From Pseudomonas chlororaphis (GTDB lineage: Bacteria > Pseudomonadota > Gammaproteobacteria > Pseudomonadales > Pseudomonadaceae): DNA of 64,000 nucleotides. The DNA lies in assembly GCF_000783395.1 (NCBI RefSeq), contig NZ_JSFK01000023.1, forward strand, positions 1-64,000, in the 5' to 3' direction. A model generated the notes under the pieces. That model was not told the DNA's origin and did no database searches. It saw only the letters and a program-made list of their open reading frames with translations. Shown piece by piece: positions 51,194-58,977 of this stretch. Numbering within the stretch: the stretch's first letter is position 1; every line of letters begins with the position of its first letter. Made by a program: the position numbers and the translations under genes.

Positions 51194-52315
51194 TCAATGG
51201 CGGCGAAAACGCGCCAGACGCTCTTCGTCCAGAGTCAGGCCAAGGCCTGGGGTTCGCGGGATATGCAGGTGGAAATCGCGGTACTGCGGCGCTTCAGTGA
51301 CGATGTCTTCGGTCAGCAACAACGGGCCGAACAATTCGGTGTCCCAGGTCAGTTGCCTTAACGTGAGGAAGGCATGCGCCGAGGCCAGCGTGCCGACGGA
51401 GCCTTCGAGCATGGTGCCGCCGTACAGCGCAATGCCGGCGGCTTCGGCGATCTGCGCGGTTCTGAGCACGGCACGCGGGCCGCCGTTCTTGGCGATCTTC
51501 AGGGCGAATACACTGGCGGCACCGTCGGCGGCGAGGCTGAAAGCATCCTCGACGCTTTCGATCGATTCGTCGGCCATGATCGGCGCCGGACTGCGCTGAT
51601 TCAGGCGAATCTGCCCGGAACGGTTGACCCGTGAAATCGGTTGTTCAATCAGGCCGATGCCGTTGTCACCGAGTACCTGACAGCCACGAATCGCCTGGGA
51701 TTCATCCCAATACTGGTTGACGTCGACCCGCACACTGGCGCGCTCGCCCAAGGCTTTTTTGATCGCCACGACATGCTTGAGATCTTGCTCTAGCGGATTG
51801 GCGCCGATCTTCAATTTGAAGATTCGATGGCGACGCGCTTCAAGCATTTGTTCCGCCTCGGCGATGTCGCGGGCGGTGTCGCCGCTGGCCAGGGTCCAGG
51901 CTACTTCAAGGCTGTCACGCACACGGCCGCCGAGCAGCTCGCTGACCGGCAAACCGAGGCGTTTGCCCTGGGCGTCGAGCAGTGCGCTTTCGATGCCGGA
52001 CTTGGCGAAAGTGTTGCCCTTGGCGATCTTGTCGAGCCGCTGCATCGCCGCGTTGATGTTGTTGGCCTCCATGCCGACCAACGTCGGCGCCAGATGCGCA
52101 TCGATATTGGTTTTGATGCTTTCCGGGCTTTCGTATCCGTAGGCGAGGCCGCCGATGGTGGTGGCTTCGCCAATGCCTTCAATGCCATCGCTGCAACGCA
52201 GACGCAGGATCACCAAGGTCTGTTTTTGCATCGTGTGCATCGCCAGTTTGTGCGGGCGGATAGTCGGCAGGTCGACGATGATCGTCGTCAGGTTTTCAAT
52301 CAGGATTCGCTGCAT
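51194..52315 (-). CDS. catB: Muconate cycloisomerase
   Basis: 373 residues of the enolase superfamily. It cycloisomerises cis,cis-muconate to muconolactone with Mn2+. KLKIGANPLEQDLKHV carries the catalytic lysine of the KxK motif, VDVNQYWDE the first metal Asp, and later segments IEQPISR and MADESIESVEDAF the other metal ligands. The ATG at 52315 with AAGGGA upstream is chosen over one 15 codons earlier. It lies 22 bases after benD. The divergent catR that usually precedes catB is absent. Confidence 0.94.
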   Translation of the reverse strand: MQRILIENLTTIIVDLPTIRPHKLAMHTMQKQTLVILRLRCSDGIEGIGEATTIGGLAYGYESPESIKTNIDAHLAPTLVGMEANNINAAMQRLDKIAKGNTFAKSGIESALLDAQGKRLGLPVSELLGGRVRDSLEVAWTLASGDTARDIAEAEQMLEARRHRIFKLKIGANPLEQDLKHVVAIKKALGERASVRVDVNQYWDESQAIRGCQVLGDNGIGLIEQPISRVNRSGQIRLNQRSPAPIMADESIESVEDAFSLAADGAASVFALKIAKNGGPRAVLRTAQIAEAAGIALYGGTMLEGSVGTLASAHAFLTLRQLTWDTELFGPLLLTEDIVTEAPQYRDFHLHIPRTPGLGLTLDEERLARFRRH

Positions 52316-52337
52316 GTCTGTGTCCCTTGAATAGTGC

Positions 52338-53099
52338 TCAACCGAGGTCGCCGCCACCAACCGGCAAAGTCACACCGGTGATGTAGGAGGCATCGTCGGA
52401 GGCGAGAAAGAGGATTGCGCCGACCTGTTCGTCGAGGCTGCCGTAGCGTTTCATCAGGCTGCTATCGAGGGTTTGCGCGACGATCTCCTGATACCAGGCC
52501 TGCTCCTGCGCCGACTGTTCGCTGGTGTTGCGCGGGATGCGCCGGGGCGGCGCTTCGGTGCCGCCAGGAGCTGTGGCGTTGACGCGAATGCCGCGCTCGG
52601 CGTTCTCGAACGCCAGGCACGCGGTCAGCGCATTGATGCCGCCCTTGGCCGCGCCGTAAGGCACGCGATTGATGCTACGGGTGGCAATCGACGAGACATT
52701 GACGATGGCGCCGCGCCCTTGCTTGAGCATGTACGGCAGCGCGGCGTGGCAGCACCACAGGGTCGGGAACAGCGAGCGGCGCACTTCGGCTTCAATCTGT
52801 TCGACTTCGTAATGCTCGAACGGCTTGGCCCAGATCGTGCCGCCGACGTTGTTGATCAGGATGTCGAGACGGCCGAAGGTGTTGATGGCTTCAGCCATGA
52901 CCCGCGCGCAATCGGCGTATTGCTCAAGGTCGGCGGTCAGCGCGAGAACGCCCTCGCCTTGCAGTTCGTGAACCAGTTCAGAGCGATCGACGGCGACCAC
53001 TTGCGCGCCTTCATGCAACAGGCGTTCGCACACACGGCGGCCGATACCCTGCGCCGCGCCAGTGACCAGCGCGACCTTGTTGGAGAATCTGTTGTTCAT
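52338..53099 (-). CDS. benD: 1,6-dihydroxycyclohexa-2,4-diene-1-carboxylate dehydrogenase
   Basis: 253 residues. An SDR that oxidises and decarboxylates the benzoate cis-diol to catechol with NAD+. TGAAQGIGRRVCERL is the cofactor site, NNVGG the structural motif, and VPYGAAKGG the catalytic YxxxK, with the serine in NVSSIATRS. Its place between benC and catB supports the assignment over a generic SDR. Confidence 0.93.
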   Translation of the reverse strand: MNNRFSNKVALVTGAAQGIGRRVCERLLHEGAQVVAVDRSELVHELQGEGVLALTADLEQYADCARVMAEAINTFGRLDILINNVGGTIWAKPFEHYEVEQIEAEVRRSLFPTLWCCHAALPYMLKQGRGAIVNVSSIATRSINRVPYGAAKGGINALTACLAFENAERGIRVNATAPGGTEAPPRRIPRNTSEQSAQEQAWYQEIVAQTLDSSLMKRYGSLDEQVGAILFLASDDASYITGVTLPVGGGDLG

Positions 53100-53120
53100 G
53101 ACAACCTCGAAGGTAGGAAT

Positions 53121-54134
53121 TCAGGCAGCCGCGGCGGCGAATTTTTCGTAGTAGAAATTCGCTGGGGTGATGCCCTGTTCACGAATGTATTGGCTGACGG
53201 CTTCAACCATCGGCGGCGGGCCGCACAGGTACACGTCGACGTCGCCTTCATTGAGATGGCGCGGCTCGATGTGCTGGGTGACGTAGCCCTTGAGTGGATG
53301 CGCGCTCTGCGAGTTGGCCACGCAGGCGCCGAAGCTGAAGTTAGGGATGCGGGCGGCGAAGGCCTCGAGACGATCGAGTTCGACCAGATCGAAGTCATTG
53401 GTCACGCCATAGATCAGATGCACGGGATGATCGCTGCCCTGCTCGGCGATCTTTTCCAGCATCGCGGTGAACGGTGCCAGGCCGGTGCCGCCCGCCAACA
53501 ACAGCAGCGGCCGCTTGATCTCGCGCAGGTAGAAACTGCCCAAAGGCCCAGCCAGGTTCATGCTGTCGCCGGCCTTGGCCAACCCGGTGAGGAAGCTGCT
53601 CATCAGGCCGCCGGGCACATTGCGAATCAGAAAGCTGACCTCACCGTTCTTCTGCAACGAGCTGAAGGAATAGGCGCGGGTCTGCTCGCTGCCGGGCACT
53701 TGCAAGTTGACGTATTGCCCCGGCAGAAACGCCAGTTTGCTCAGCGCTTCGCCCTTGATCGACAGCGCGATGGTGCTCTCGGACAACTGCCGGACAGCGC
53801 TGATCGACGCCTGGAAGTTCGCCTGTTCGGTCTTGCACACCTGCGAGCCGGCCGGCACGCGAACGACGCAATCGCTTTCAACGCGCATCTGGCAGGTCAG
53901 CACATAACCTTGCGCAAGCTCGTCGTCGCTCAAGGCGTCTTCAATGAAGTTGTCGCCCATGTCGTACCGCCCGGCCTCGGCGAAACATTTGCAGGTGCCG
54001 CAGGCGCCGTCACGGCAATCCAGCGGGATGTTGATGCCTTGACGATACGCCGCGTCGGCGACGGTTTCATGGCCGCCAGCCTCGATGAATCGGGTGACGC
54101 CGTCTTCAAAATTAAGCGCAATCTGGAAATTCAT
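53121..54134 (-). CDS. benC: Benzoate 1,2-dioxygenase reductase
   Basis: 337 residues. The N-terminal plant-type [2Fe-2S] ferredoxin has CRDGACGTCKC with the fourth Cys in YVLTCQMR (about 41-80). It is followed by an FAD domain (RAYSFSS) and an NAD domain (LLLLAGGTGLAPFTAML, CGPPPMVEAV). It passes electrons from NADH to the BenAB oxygenase. The ATG at 54134 was chosen because longer frames overlap benB completely. Confidence 0.95.
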   Translation of the reverse strand: MNFQIALNFEDGVTRFIEAGGHETVADAAYRQGINIPLDCRDGACGTCKCFAEAGRYDMGDNFIEDALSDDELAQGYVLTCQMRVESDCVVRVPAGSQVCKTEQANFQASISAVRQLSESTIALSIKGEALSKLAFLPGQYVNLQVPGSEQTRAYSFSSLQKNGEVSFLIRNVPGGLMSSFLTGLAKAGDSMNLAGPLGSFYLREIKRPLLLLAGGTGLAPFTAMLEKIAEQGSDHPVHLIYGVTNDFDLVELDRLEAFAARIPNFSFGACVANSQSAHPLKGYVTQHIEPRHLNEGDVDVYLCGPPPMVEAVSQYIREQGITPANFYYEKFAAAAA

Positions 54135-54154
54135 GGTGCACCTCGCCGTGTCGA

Positions 54155-54643
54155 CTAGATGTGGTAGATGTCGATGACCTGACGGACGTAATCGTTTTTC
54201 AGCACGACTTTCTTGGCCTTGATCAGCGGCTGTTCGCCACGCAGATCGAGGGTGTAGAAGCTGCTGCCGAAGTAGCTGTCGGTGACCTGATAGCGAAAGC
54301 TCAGGGTGTGCCAGTTGAAGCGCACCTGGCACTGGTCTGTGCTGTGCTCGACGATTTCGATGTTGCTCAGGTTGTGCGAGGTGCGGGTGTCGGGAATCGT
54401 CGCGCTGGAGCGCTCGGTCTTGATCCGGAAGATGCGGTCTTCGAGGCCGCCACGGTTGCCGTACCAGATCAGCGAGATTTCGCTTTGCGGGTCTTCGGTG
54501 AGCGTGTCGTTGTCGTCCCAGGCCGGCATCCAGAAGGTCGCATCGGCGGCGTACAGTTCCAGCCATTGATCCCACTGGCCGTCATCGAGATAACGCGCCT
54601 CGCGGTAGAGAAAATCGCGCACGGTGTCGTAGAGGTTGCTCAT
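54155..54643 (-). CDS. benB: Benzoate 1,2-dioxygenase, small (beta) subunit
   Basis: 162 residues of the cone-shaped ring-hydroxylating dioxygenase beta fold. DFLYREARYLDDGQWDQWLELYAAD and the C-terminal LIKAKKVVLKNDYVRQVIDIYHI are characteristic. The ATG shares its first base with the benA stop (TGATG), and GGAGG is seven bases upstream; a GTG one codon earlier is less likely. It is structural in the alpha3beta3 oxygenase. Confidence 0.95.
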   Translation of the reverse strand: MSNLYDTVRDFLYREARYLDDGQWDQWLELYAADATFWMPAWDDNDTLTEDPQSEISLIWYGNRGGLEDRIFRIKTERSSATIPDTRTSHNLSNIEIVEHSTDQCQVRFNWHTLSFRYQVTDSYFGSSFYTLDLRGEQPLIKAKKVVLKNDYVRQVIDIYHI

Positions 54644-55998
54644 CACACGGCCTCCACAGGGATCAGTTGTGGTTCGCTGGCAGCGGCTTTGAGCATGGTT
54701 TCCTGCCAGTACTTGTGTTGCAGCACGAACAGGCCTTCGTCTTCGGTACGCATGCCGGAGAGCAGTGGTTTGAGGTCGATTTCTTCGGCGGCGGCGTCGG
54801 CGCCTTCGACCCAGTGGGTGGCGCCACGGGACATGTCATTCCAGCCACGGCCAGCGCCATAACCGGTCTGGCACGAGCGGAACTCTTCGAGGTCATCCGG
54901 TGTGGCCATGCCGCTGACGTTGAAGAAGTCTTCGTACTGACGAATACGTTTGGCCCGGGCTTCGGCGCTCTCGCCTTTGGGGGCGATGCAGTAAATGGTG
55001 ATTTCGGTCTTGTCGACCGAGATCGGCCGGGCGATGCGGATCTGTGAGCTGAACTGATCCATCAGGTACACGTTGGGGTACAGGCACAGGTTGCGCGAGT
55101 TTTCGATCATCCAGTCGGCGCGGGCCTGGCCGAAATCACGGGCCAACTCGTCACGGCGCTCGTAGGCCGGACGGTCCTCAGGGTTGGCCCAACGGGTCCA
55201 GAGCAGCAGATGGCCGTGATCGAACGAATAAAAGCCGCCGCCCTTCTTCGCCCAACTGCCGGCGCTCATGGTCTTGATCGCTTCACCCGCTTCGCGCTGT
55301 TGGCGCTGGTTCTGGGTGGCAGCGTAGTTCCAGTGCACCGAACTGACGTGGTAACCGTCGGCGCCGTTTTCAGCGGTGAGTTTCCAGTTGCCTTCGTAGA
55401 TATAGGAACTTGAACCGCGCAGCACTTCCAGGCCTTCAGGCGACTGATCGACGATCATATCGATGATTTTTGCCGATTCGCCCAGATGTTCGGTGAGAGA
55501 TTTCACATCGGCACTCAGGCTGCCGAACAGAAAGCCGCGATAGGACTCGAAACGCGCGACTTTGGTCAGGTCATGGGAGCCTTCGCAGTTGAAACTTTCG
55601 GGATAACCGGCTTCGCTCGGGTCTTTGACCTTGAGCAGTTTGCCGCTGTTGTTGAACGTCCAGCCATGAAACGGGCAGGTGTAGCTGGAGCGGTTGCCGG
55701 ACTTGTGCCGGCACAACATGGCGCCGCGATGGCTGCAGGCATTGAGGAACGCGTTGAGCACACCGTCCTTGTTGCGCGCGATGAAGATCGGCTGGCGCCC
55801 CATGGTGGTGGTCAGAAAATCGTTGTTGTTGGGGAGCTGGCTTTCGTGGGCGAGGTAAATCCAGTTGCCTTCGAAGATGTGCGCCATCTCCAGTTCGAAC
55901 AGACGCGGATCGGTGAACATCTCCCGCTTGCAGCGGTAGGCGCCCTTCTCCTTGTCTTCTTCAAGCATGGCATTGAGGTAGTCGATTCCCAGGGACAT
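54643..55998 (-). CDS. benA: Benzoate 1,2-dioxygenase, large (alpha) subunit
   Basis: 451 residues. The Rieske centre uses Cys88/His90 (ACSHRG) and Cys108/His111 (CPFHGW). The mononuclear iron site is in NWKLTAENGADGYHVSSVHW (two His, with the conserved Asp that links neighbouring subunits). It hydroxylates benzoate to the 1,2-cis-diol. The start with GGAGG eight bases upstream is preferred over an ATG five codons earlier. It is the first gene of the benABCD-catBCA series. Confidence 0.96.
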   Translation of the reverse strand: MSLGIDYLNAMLEEDKEKGAYRCKREMFTDPRLFELEMAHIFEGNWIYLAHESQLPNNNDFLTTTMGRQPIFIARNKDGVLNAFLNACSHRGAMLCRHKSGNRSSYTCPFHGWTFNNSGKLLKVKDPSEAGYPESFNCEGSHDLTKVARFESYRGFLFGSLSADVKSLTEHLGESAKIIDMIVDQSPEGLEVLRGSSSYIYEGNWKLTAENGADGYHVSSVHWNYAATQNQRQQREAGEAIKTMSAGSWAKKGGGFYSFDHGHLLLWTRWANPEDRPAYERRDELARDFGQARADWMIENSRNLCLYPNVYLMDQFSSQIRIARPISVDKTEITIYCIAPKGESAEARAKRIRQYEDFFNVSGMATPDDLEEFRSCQTGYGAGRGWNDMSRGATHWVEGADAAAEEIDLKPLLSGMRTEDEGLFVLQHKYWQETMLKAAASEPQLIPVEAV

Positions 55999-56034
55999 GG
56001 CCGGGGCCTCCATTGTTATTGTTCAGGCCAGGTC

Positions 56035-56097
56035 AGGTTAGGGAGGCGATGCACGGGGCAATAGCCGAATCCTGCAGATCGCTATCCGTTTTGTGCA
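56035..56097 (-). promoter_or_regulatory. BenR-dependent benA promoter with two XylS-type half-sites
   Basis: On the minus strand TGCACAAAACGGATA (56097-56083) and TGCAGGATTCGGCTA (56076-56062) both match TGCA-N6-GGNTA, the half-site of XylS/BenR. They are direct repeats with a 6-base spacer, giving the 21-base period known from the Pm promoter. A candidate -10 element TAACCT lies at 56040-56035. This fits activation by benzoate-bound BenR. Confidence 0.9.
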
Positions 56098-56150
56098 GGA
56101 TGGCGCGGCAGATGATTCGGCGTGTTTCGGAAAGGGTTTAGCGCGGTGTT

Positions 56151-57107
56151 TCAGTGGCGGCGTTTGAAGGTTTGCGACGGTAATTCGCCGAACTGTTGGC
56201 GATAGCTTTCGGAGAACCGGCCCAGGTGCAGGAAGCCGTAGTCCAGGGCCAGTTCGGTGAGATTGCGTACCGGGCAGCTCGGATCACTGAGGCAGGTGTG
56301 AATGCGCGCAAGCTTGCGCTGGCGAATGTATTGCATCGGCGTGATGCCGAGCTGGCGCTCGAACAAAGCGTACAGCGAGCGCGGGCTCATGCTCGCCTGC
56401 GCGGCCAGATGTTCGGCGGGCAAATCCAGTTTAAGGTTGCGTTCGATGTAATCGAGGATGCGCTCGAAGCTGACGTTAGGTGCGCTCAGGCACTCACGGC
56501 TGACATTGGTGTTCATCAGCGCGATCAGTTTGCTACCGATGATCTGCGCGTAATGCTCCTGCACCCGCAGCAACGGTTCGCTGGCCTCGGCTTCCAGGCA
56601 GATCATCGCCAGCAGGTTGGTGAAGCCTTCCAGCTCATCCAGCCGATAGTGATTGCGCAGGAAACGGATACCGCTGGAGGGGTGCTGCCAACGCTGCTCG
56701 TTGCACACCGATTCGAGCACGCTGACCGGCACCTTTAGGATGAATTTCTCGCAGTCGTCTGAGTACGTCAGATCGACCGGATCATCCGGATTGATCAACA
56801 GCAACTCGCCCGGCACCAGATGCTGTTCGCGCTTGTGCCCGCGCCACAGGCAATTGCCGCGCAGCAAAACTTGTAAGTGGTAAACGGTCTCCAGCGCCAC
56901 GGAGGTCACGCGCACGCTGCCGCCATAGCTGATGCGCGCCAGATCGAGGTCGGCCAGTTTGCGGTGGTTGAGGCTGGCTTGTGGGTGGGTGGTTCTGGAC
57001 AGGCCGATGAAGTGCTGGCCGACGTGTTGATTGACGTAGTCGGAGACGGCATAAGGGTCAGCGTGACGGAACACGCTGCTGCGATCGCTCAGCAGATGGC
57101 TGTCCAT
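56151..57107 (-). CDS. benR: AraC/XylS-family activator of benzoate degradation
   Basis: 318 residues. The N-terminal ligand domain (FIGLSRTTHPQASLNHR, LARISYGGSVRVTS, LQVLLRGNCLW) resembles XylS/BenR. The C-terminal HTH covers LPAEHLAAQASMSPRSLYALFERQLG and LTELALDYGFLHLGRFSESYRQQFG. It lies immediately upstream of benA in the same direction, with the operator between them. A short palindrome (TTCGATAATCGAA, 57215-57227) is in its own upstream region. Confidence 0.92.
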   Translation of the reverse strand: MDSHLLSDRSSVFRHADPYAVSDYVNQHVGQHFIGLSRTTHPQASLNHRKLADLDLARISYGGSVRVTSVALETVYHLQVLLRGNCLWRGHKREQHLVPGELLLINPDDPVDLTYSDDCEKFILKVPVSVLESVCNEQRWQHPSSGIRFLRNHYRLDELEGFTNLLAMICLEAEASEPLLRVQEHYAQIIGSKLIALMNTNVSRECLSAPNVSFERILDYIERNLKLDLPAEHLAAQASMSPRSLYALFERQLGITPMQYIRQRKLARIHTCLSDPSCPVRNLTELALDYGFLHLGRFSESYRQQFGELPSQTFKRRH

Positions 57108-57341
57108 GGGGCATTGCTCATTGTTGTCGTTATTTTGGGATCACGGGGTTTCAGGCATCACCACTCACAGTACGCCGGAGTGTCACGGTGGGCAATTGGA
57201 CGAAGGTTTGGGTATTCGATAATCGAACACTTCTTGCGGATTACGGAGTGGTTTGTCCAACGCCTACACTTGCCGAAGAAATGCCCTACACGCCAAAAAA
57301 CCCGATACAGAAAAATCCTACTTATGACAGTTTTAGAAAAC

Positions 57342-57377
57342 AAAAAAAGCCCGTTTCAGTCGAAACTGAGACGGGCT
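57342..57377 (-). terminator. Intrinsic terminator of the small-peptide transcript
   Basis: On the minus strand AGCCCGTCTCAGT pairs with ACTGAAACGGGCT (one G-U pair) around a four-base loop and is followed by seven T. It lies 20 bases after the stop codon of the 32-codon ORF and shows that this region makes a short leftward transcript. Confidence 0.85.
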
Positions 57378-57396
57378 TCTCCCACCTCAACGGCCG

Positions 57397-57495
57397 TTAC
57401 TTCAGGTCGTCAAAGTGGTCTCGCAGGAACTCGTAAAAGCGAAAGGCTTTAAACAATCTCCATACAAGGCTCAGCGTACGCAGCAAAAGCTTCAT
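57397..57495 (-). CDS. Candidate 32-residue type I toxin-like peptide
   Basis: 32 residues beginning MKLLLRTLSLVWRLFKAFRF and ending in an acidic DHFDDLK. The first ~24 residues alternate hydrophobic and Arg/Lys residues and should form an amphipathic, membrane-active helix. GGAGG lies nine bases before the ATG but is partly buried in a hairpin. The leader, 72-90 bases upstream of the ATG, is perfectly complementary to the predicted 5' end of a divergent small RNA. Codons such as AGA, GTA, CTT and TTT are unlike the neighbours. An overlapping frame (GTG at 57568, stop inside this ORF) could be a leader ORF or the real product. I do not recognise the peptide; toxicity is inferred from layout only. 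Confidence 0.55.
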   Translation of the reverse strand: MKLLLRTLSLVWRLFKAFRFYEFLRDHFDDLK

Positions 57496-57499
57496 ACGT

Positions 57500-57525
57500 T
57501 TTGGCCTCCAGGGCTGGGGGCCAAA
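57500..57525 (-). promoter_or_regulatory. Hairpin sequestering the ribosome site of the small peptide
   Basis: On the minus strand TTTGGCC (57525-57519) pairs with GGCCAAA (57506-57500) around a 12-base loop. The GGAGG ribosome site spans the loop-stem junction, so translation should be poor unless the structure is opened, as in other type I toxin mRNAs. Confidence 0.7.
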
Positions 57526-57566
57526 CCTCCGGCAAACTTACCGGATCATGCTTGCCTTCAGCCTGC

Positions 57567-57585
57567 ACGTTAAAGCAGCTAGTGA
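57567..57585 (-). promoter_or_regulatory. Antisense target site in the small-peptide mRNA leader
   Basis: The plus-strand 19-mer ACGTTAAAGCAGCTAGTGA recurs exactly at 57865-57883, where it is the predicted 5' end of the rightward RNA. The leftward leader therefore contains its exact complement. A possible leftward promoter (TTGACA at 57644-57639, weak -10 at 57621-57616, an inverted repeat CACGG/CCGTG in the spacer) would start the mRNA about 25 bases before this site. Confidence 0.65.
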
Positions 57586-57829
57586 GGCGGCCGGTTGAAA
57601 TCCCCCCGAAACATCATTCCGGCACGGGTGCAAAACCGTGTCAAAGGGCATAAAACCGTTTAGTCACCAGCCTGGCCGCACCGCTGCTTGAACAAGTGAG
57701 CGCCCGCATCATAACCTTCATTCGAAGGCGTTCAGGAAAAGTAATTTTCTGTTTTGTTAACCATTATTTCTGCCAGCTTTTTCTGGAAATGAAATAGCGC
57801 AAACAACCAGTTTCTTACGAACTTTAACC

Positions 57830-57858
57830 TTGCAAGGGGGCACAAAGACTCCTACCAT
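57830..57858 (+). promoter_or_regulatory. Candidate sigma-70 promoter of the small RNA
   Basis: TTGCAA and TACCAT are separated by exactly 17 bases and each matches the consensus at four of six positions. Transcription would begin around 57865, the first base of the 19-mer shared with the peptide leader. Confidence 0.6.
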
Positions 57859-57864
57859 GAACGA

Positions 57865-57948
57865 ACGTTAAAGCAGCTAGTGAAGCAACAAACCTCGGTC
57901 GCAAACCAAGGTTTACAAAAGAACCGCCCCGCAAAGGCGGTTTTTTTT
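57865..57948 (+). ncRNA. Candidate antisense small RNA (type I antitoxin-like)
   Basis: About 84 nt. The 5' end is an apparently unstructured ACGTTAAAGCAGCTAGTGA, complementary to the leader of the divergent 32-codon mRNA. A hairpin follows (57890-57914, AAACCT-c-GGT/ACC-a-AGGTTT), then an A-rich linker and a strong terminator (AACCGCC/GGCGGTT, eight T). No ORF with a ribosome site lies in it. The order of single-stranded antisense segment, hairpin and terminator is the build of IstR-like and OrzO-like antitoxin RNAs. No known Pseudomonas RNA family was recognised. Confidence 0.6.
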
Positions 57949-57986
57949 CGTCTGCCTTTTCACTGGAACCGACGACGAATAACAAA

Positions 57987-58910
57987 TCACAACGCCCGCG
58001 CCCACGTCTGACTCACCAGATCCTTGCCAAAGCTGTGAACCGCTTCTTCCTCCACCAGTTCAAACCCGGCCTGCTGATAAATCTTGCGTGCAGCCGTCAG
58101 GTTGCTGGTCGTCCACAGGGTCATTTTCTGGTAGCCAACCTGGCGGGCGAAACGCAGGCACTCCTCGACCAGACGGCTGCCAATGCCCAAGCCCCGCGCG
58201 CTGGCGTCGACGTAGAGCATGCGCAGTTTGGCGGTCGTTTCATCCTCGCGGACGATGAACACGGAGCCGATGACCTTGCCGTCCTTTTCCGCAATCCAGC
58301 AGCGCTCACAGGTGGGGTCGTAATCACGCAGGTACTTGGCGACCACCTCGGCCACCAGTGTTTCGAACTCCGAATTCCAGCCGTATTCACGGGAATACAG
58401 GGCCGCTTGTTGCTGCATCACCGTGCCCATGTCGCCGGGCTGCGGATCGCGTAATACGCAGGTTGAATCCTGGTTTCCTTGCAGCAGCGTCTGGATCAGC
58501 GTCATCGCGCCGATCAGTTGTTTCTGCTGCGGCTCCGGCAATCGTTCGAGCATGGCAACGATCTGTTCACGGGAAGCCTTTTCCAGCGGAATCAGGATTT
58601 CCCGGCCCAGATCGGTTAAGTGCAATTGCGCGGCGCGGGCGTCGGTCGGCGACGGGACTTTCTGAATCAGGCCGCGCTTCTCGAAACCGCTGATGATGCG
58701 ACTCATGTAGCCAGCGTCGAGGCCGAGCATCTGGCGCAGATCGGCGCTGGTCAGGTCACCGCGCGAGGCCAATTCATACAAGATGCGCAGCTCAGTCAAC
58801 GAGTAGTCGCTTTGCAGCAGATGCTCCTGCAATACGCCGATCTGATGGGTGTAAAAACGATTGAAGCCGCGCACGATGTCGGCTTGCTCAAGAAGATGGT
58901 TGCTGGACAT
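57987..58910 (-). CDS. MarR regulator fused to GNAT acetyltransferase
   Basis: 307 residues. The N-terminal half is a MarR winged helix (LTELRILYELASRGDLTSADLRQMLGLDAGYMSRIISGFEKRGLI, about 38-82). The C-terminal half is a GNAT domain with LRMLYVDASARGLGIGSRLVEECLRFA as the acetyl-CoA site and MTLWTTSNLTAARKIYQQAGFE. This fusion is a known bifunctional architecture. A nearly perfect palindromic pair in front of the gene (58926-58963) is the probable auto-operator. Confidence 0.92.
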   Translation of the reverse strand: MSSNHLLEQADIVRGFNRFYTHQIGVLQEHLLQSDYSLTELRILYELASRGDLTSADLRQMLGLDAGYMSRIISGFEKRGLIQKVPSPTDARAAQLHLTDLGREILIPLEKASREQIVAMLERLPEPQQKQLIGAMTLIQTLLQGNQDSTCVLRDPQPGDMGTVMQQQAALYSREYGWNSEFETLVAEVVAKYLRDYDPTCERCWIAEKDGKVIGSVFIVREDETTAKLRMLYVDASARGLGIGSRLVEECLRFARQVGYQKMTLWTTSNLTAARKIYQQAGFELVEEEAVHSFGKDLVSQTWARAL

Positions 58911-58925
58911 GGCGAATGCTCAGAT

Positions 58926-58963
58926 GGTTGCCTAAGGCAACTATATATTTGCCTTAAGCAACC
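58926..58963. promoter_or_regulatory. Paired MarR-type operator
   Basis: GGTTGCCTAAGGCAA and TTGCCTTAAGCAACC form one long inverted repeat with one mismatch around TATATA. Each half is also a 13-base palindrome of the form TTGCYTNAGGCAA. The central TATATA could be part of the promoter. It lies 16 bases before the MarR-GNAT start. Confidence 0.75.
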
Positions 58964-58977
58964 ATGTCAACAGAAAG

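Noticed and set aside
57188..57436. Rightward frame running through the leftward terminator near benR
   Set aside because: It reads through the terminator hairpin and the small-peptide gene in antisense; composition is not protein-like.
57599..57860. LexA box for an SOS-controlled toxin promoter, as in tisB
   Set aside because: No CTGT-N8-ACAG match was found; only CTG-rich text without the partner half.
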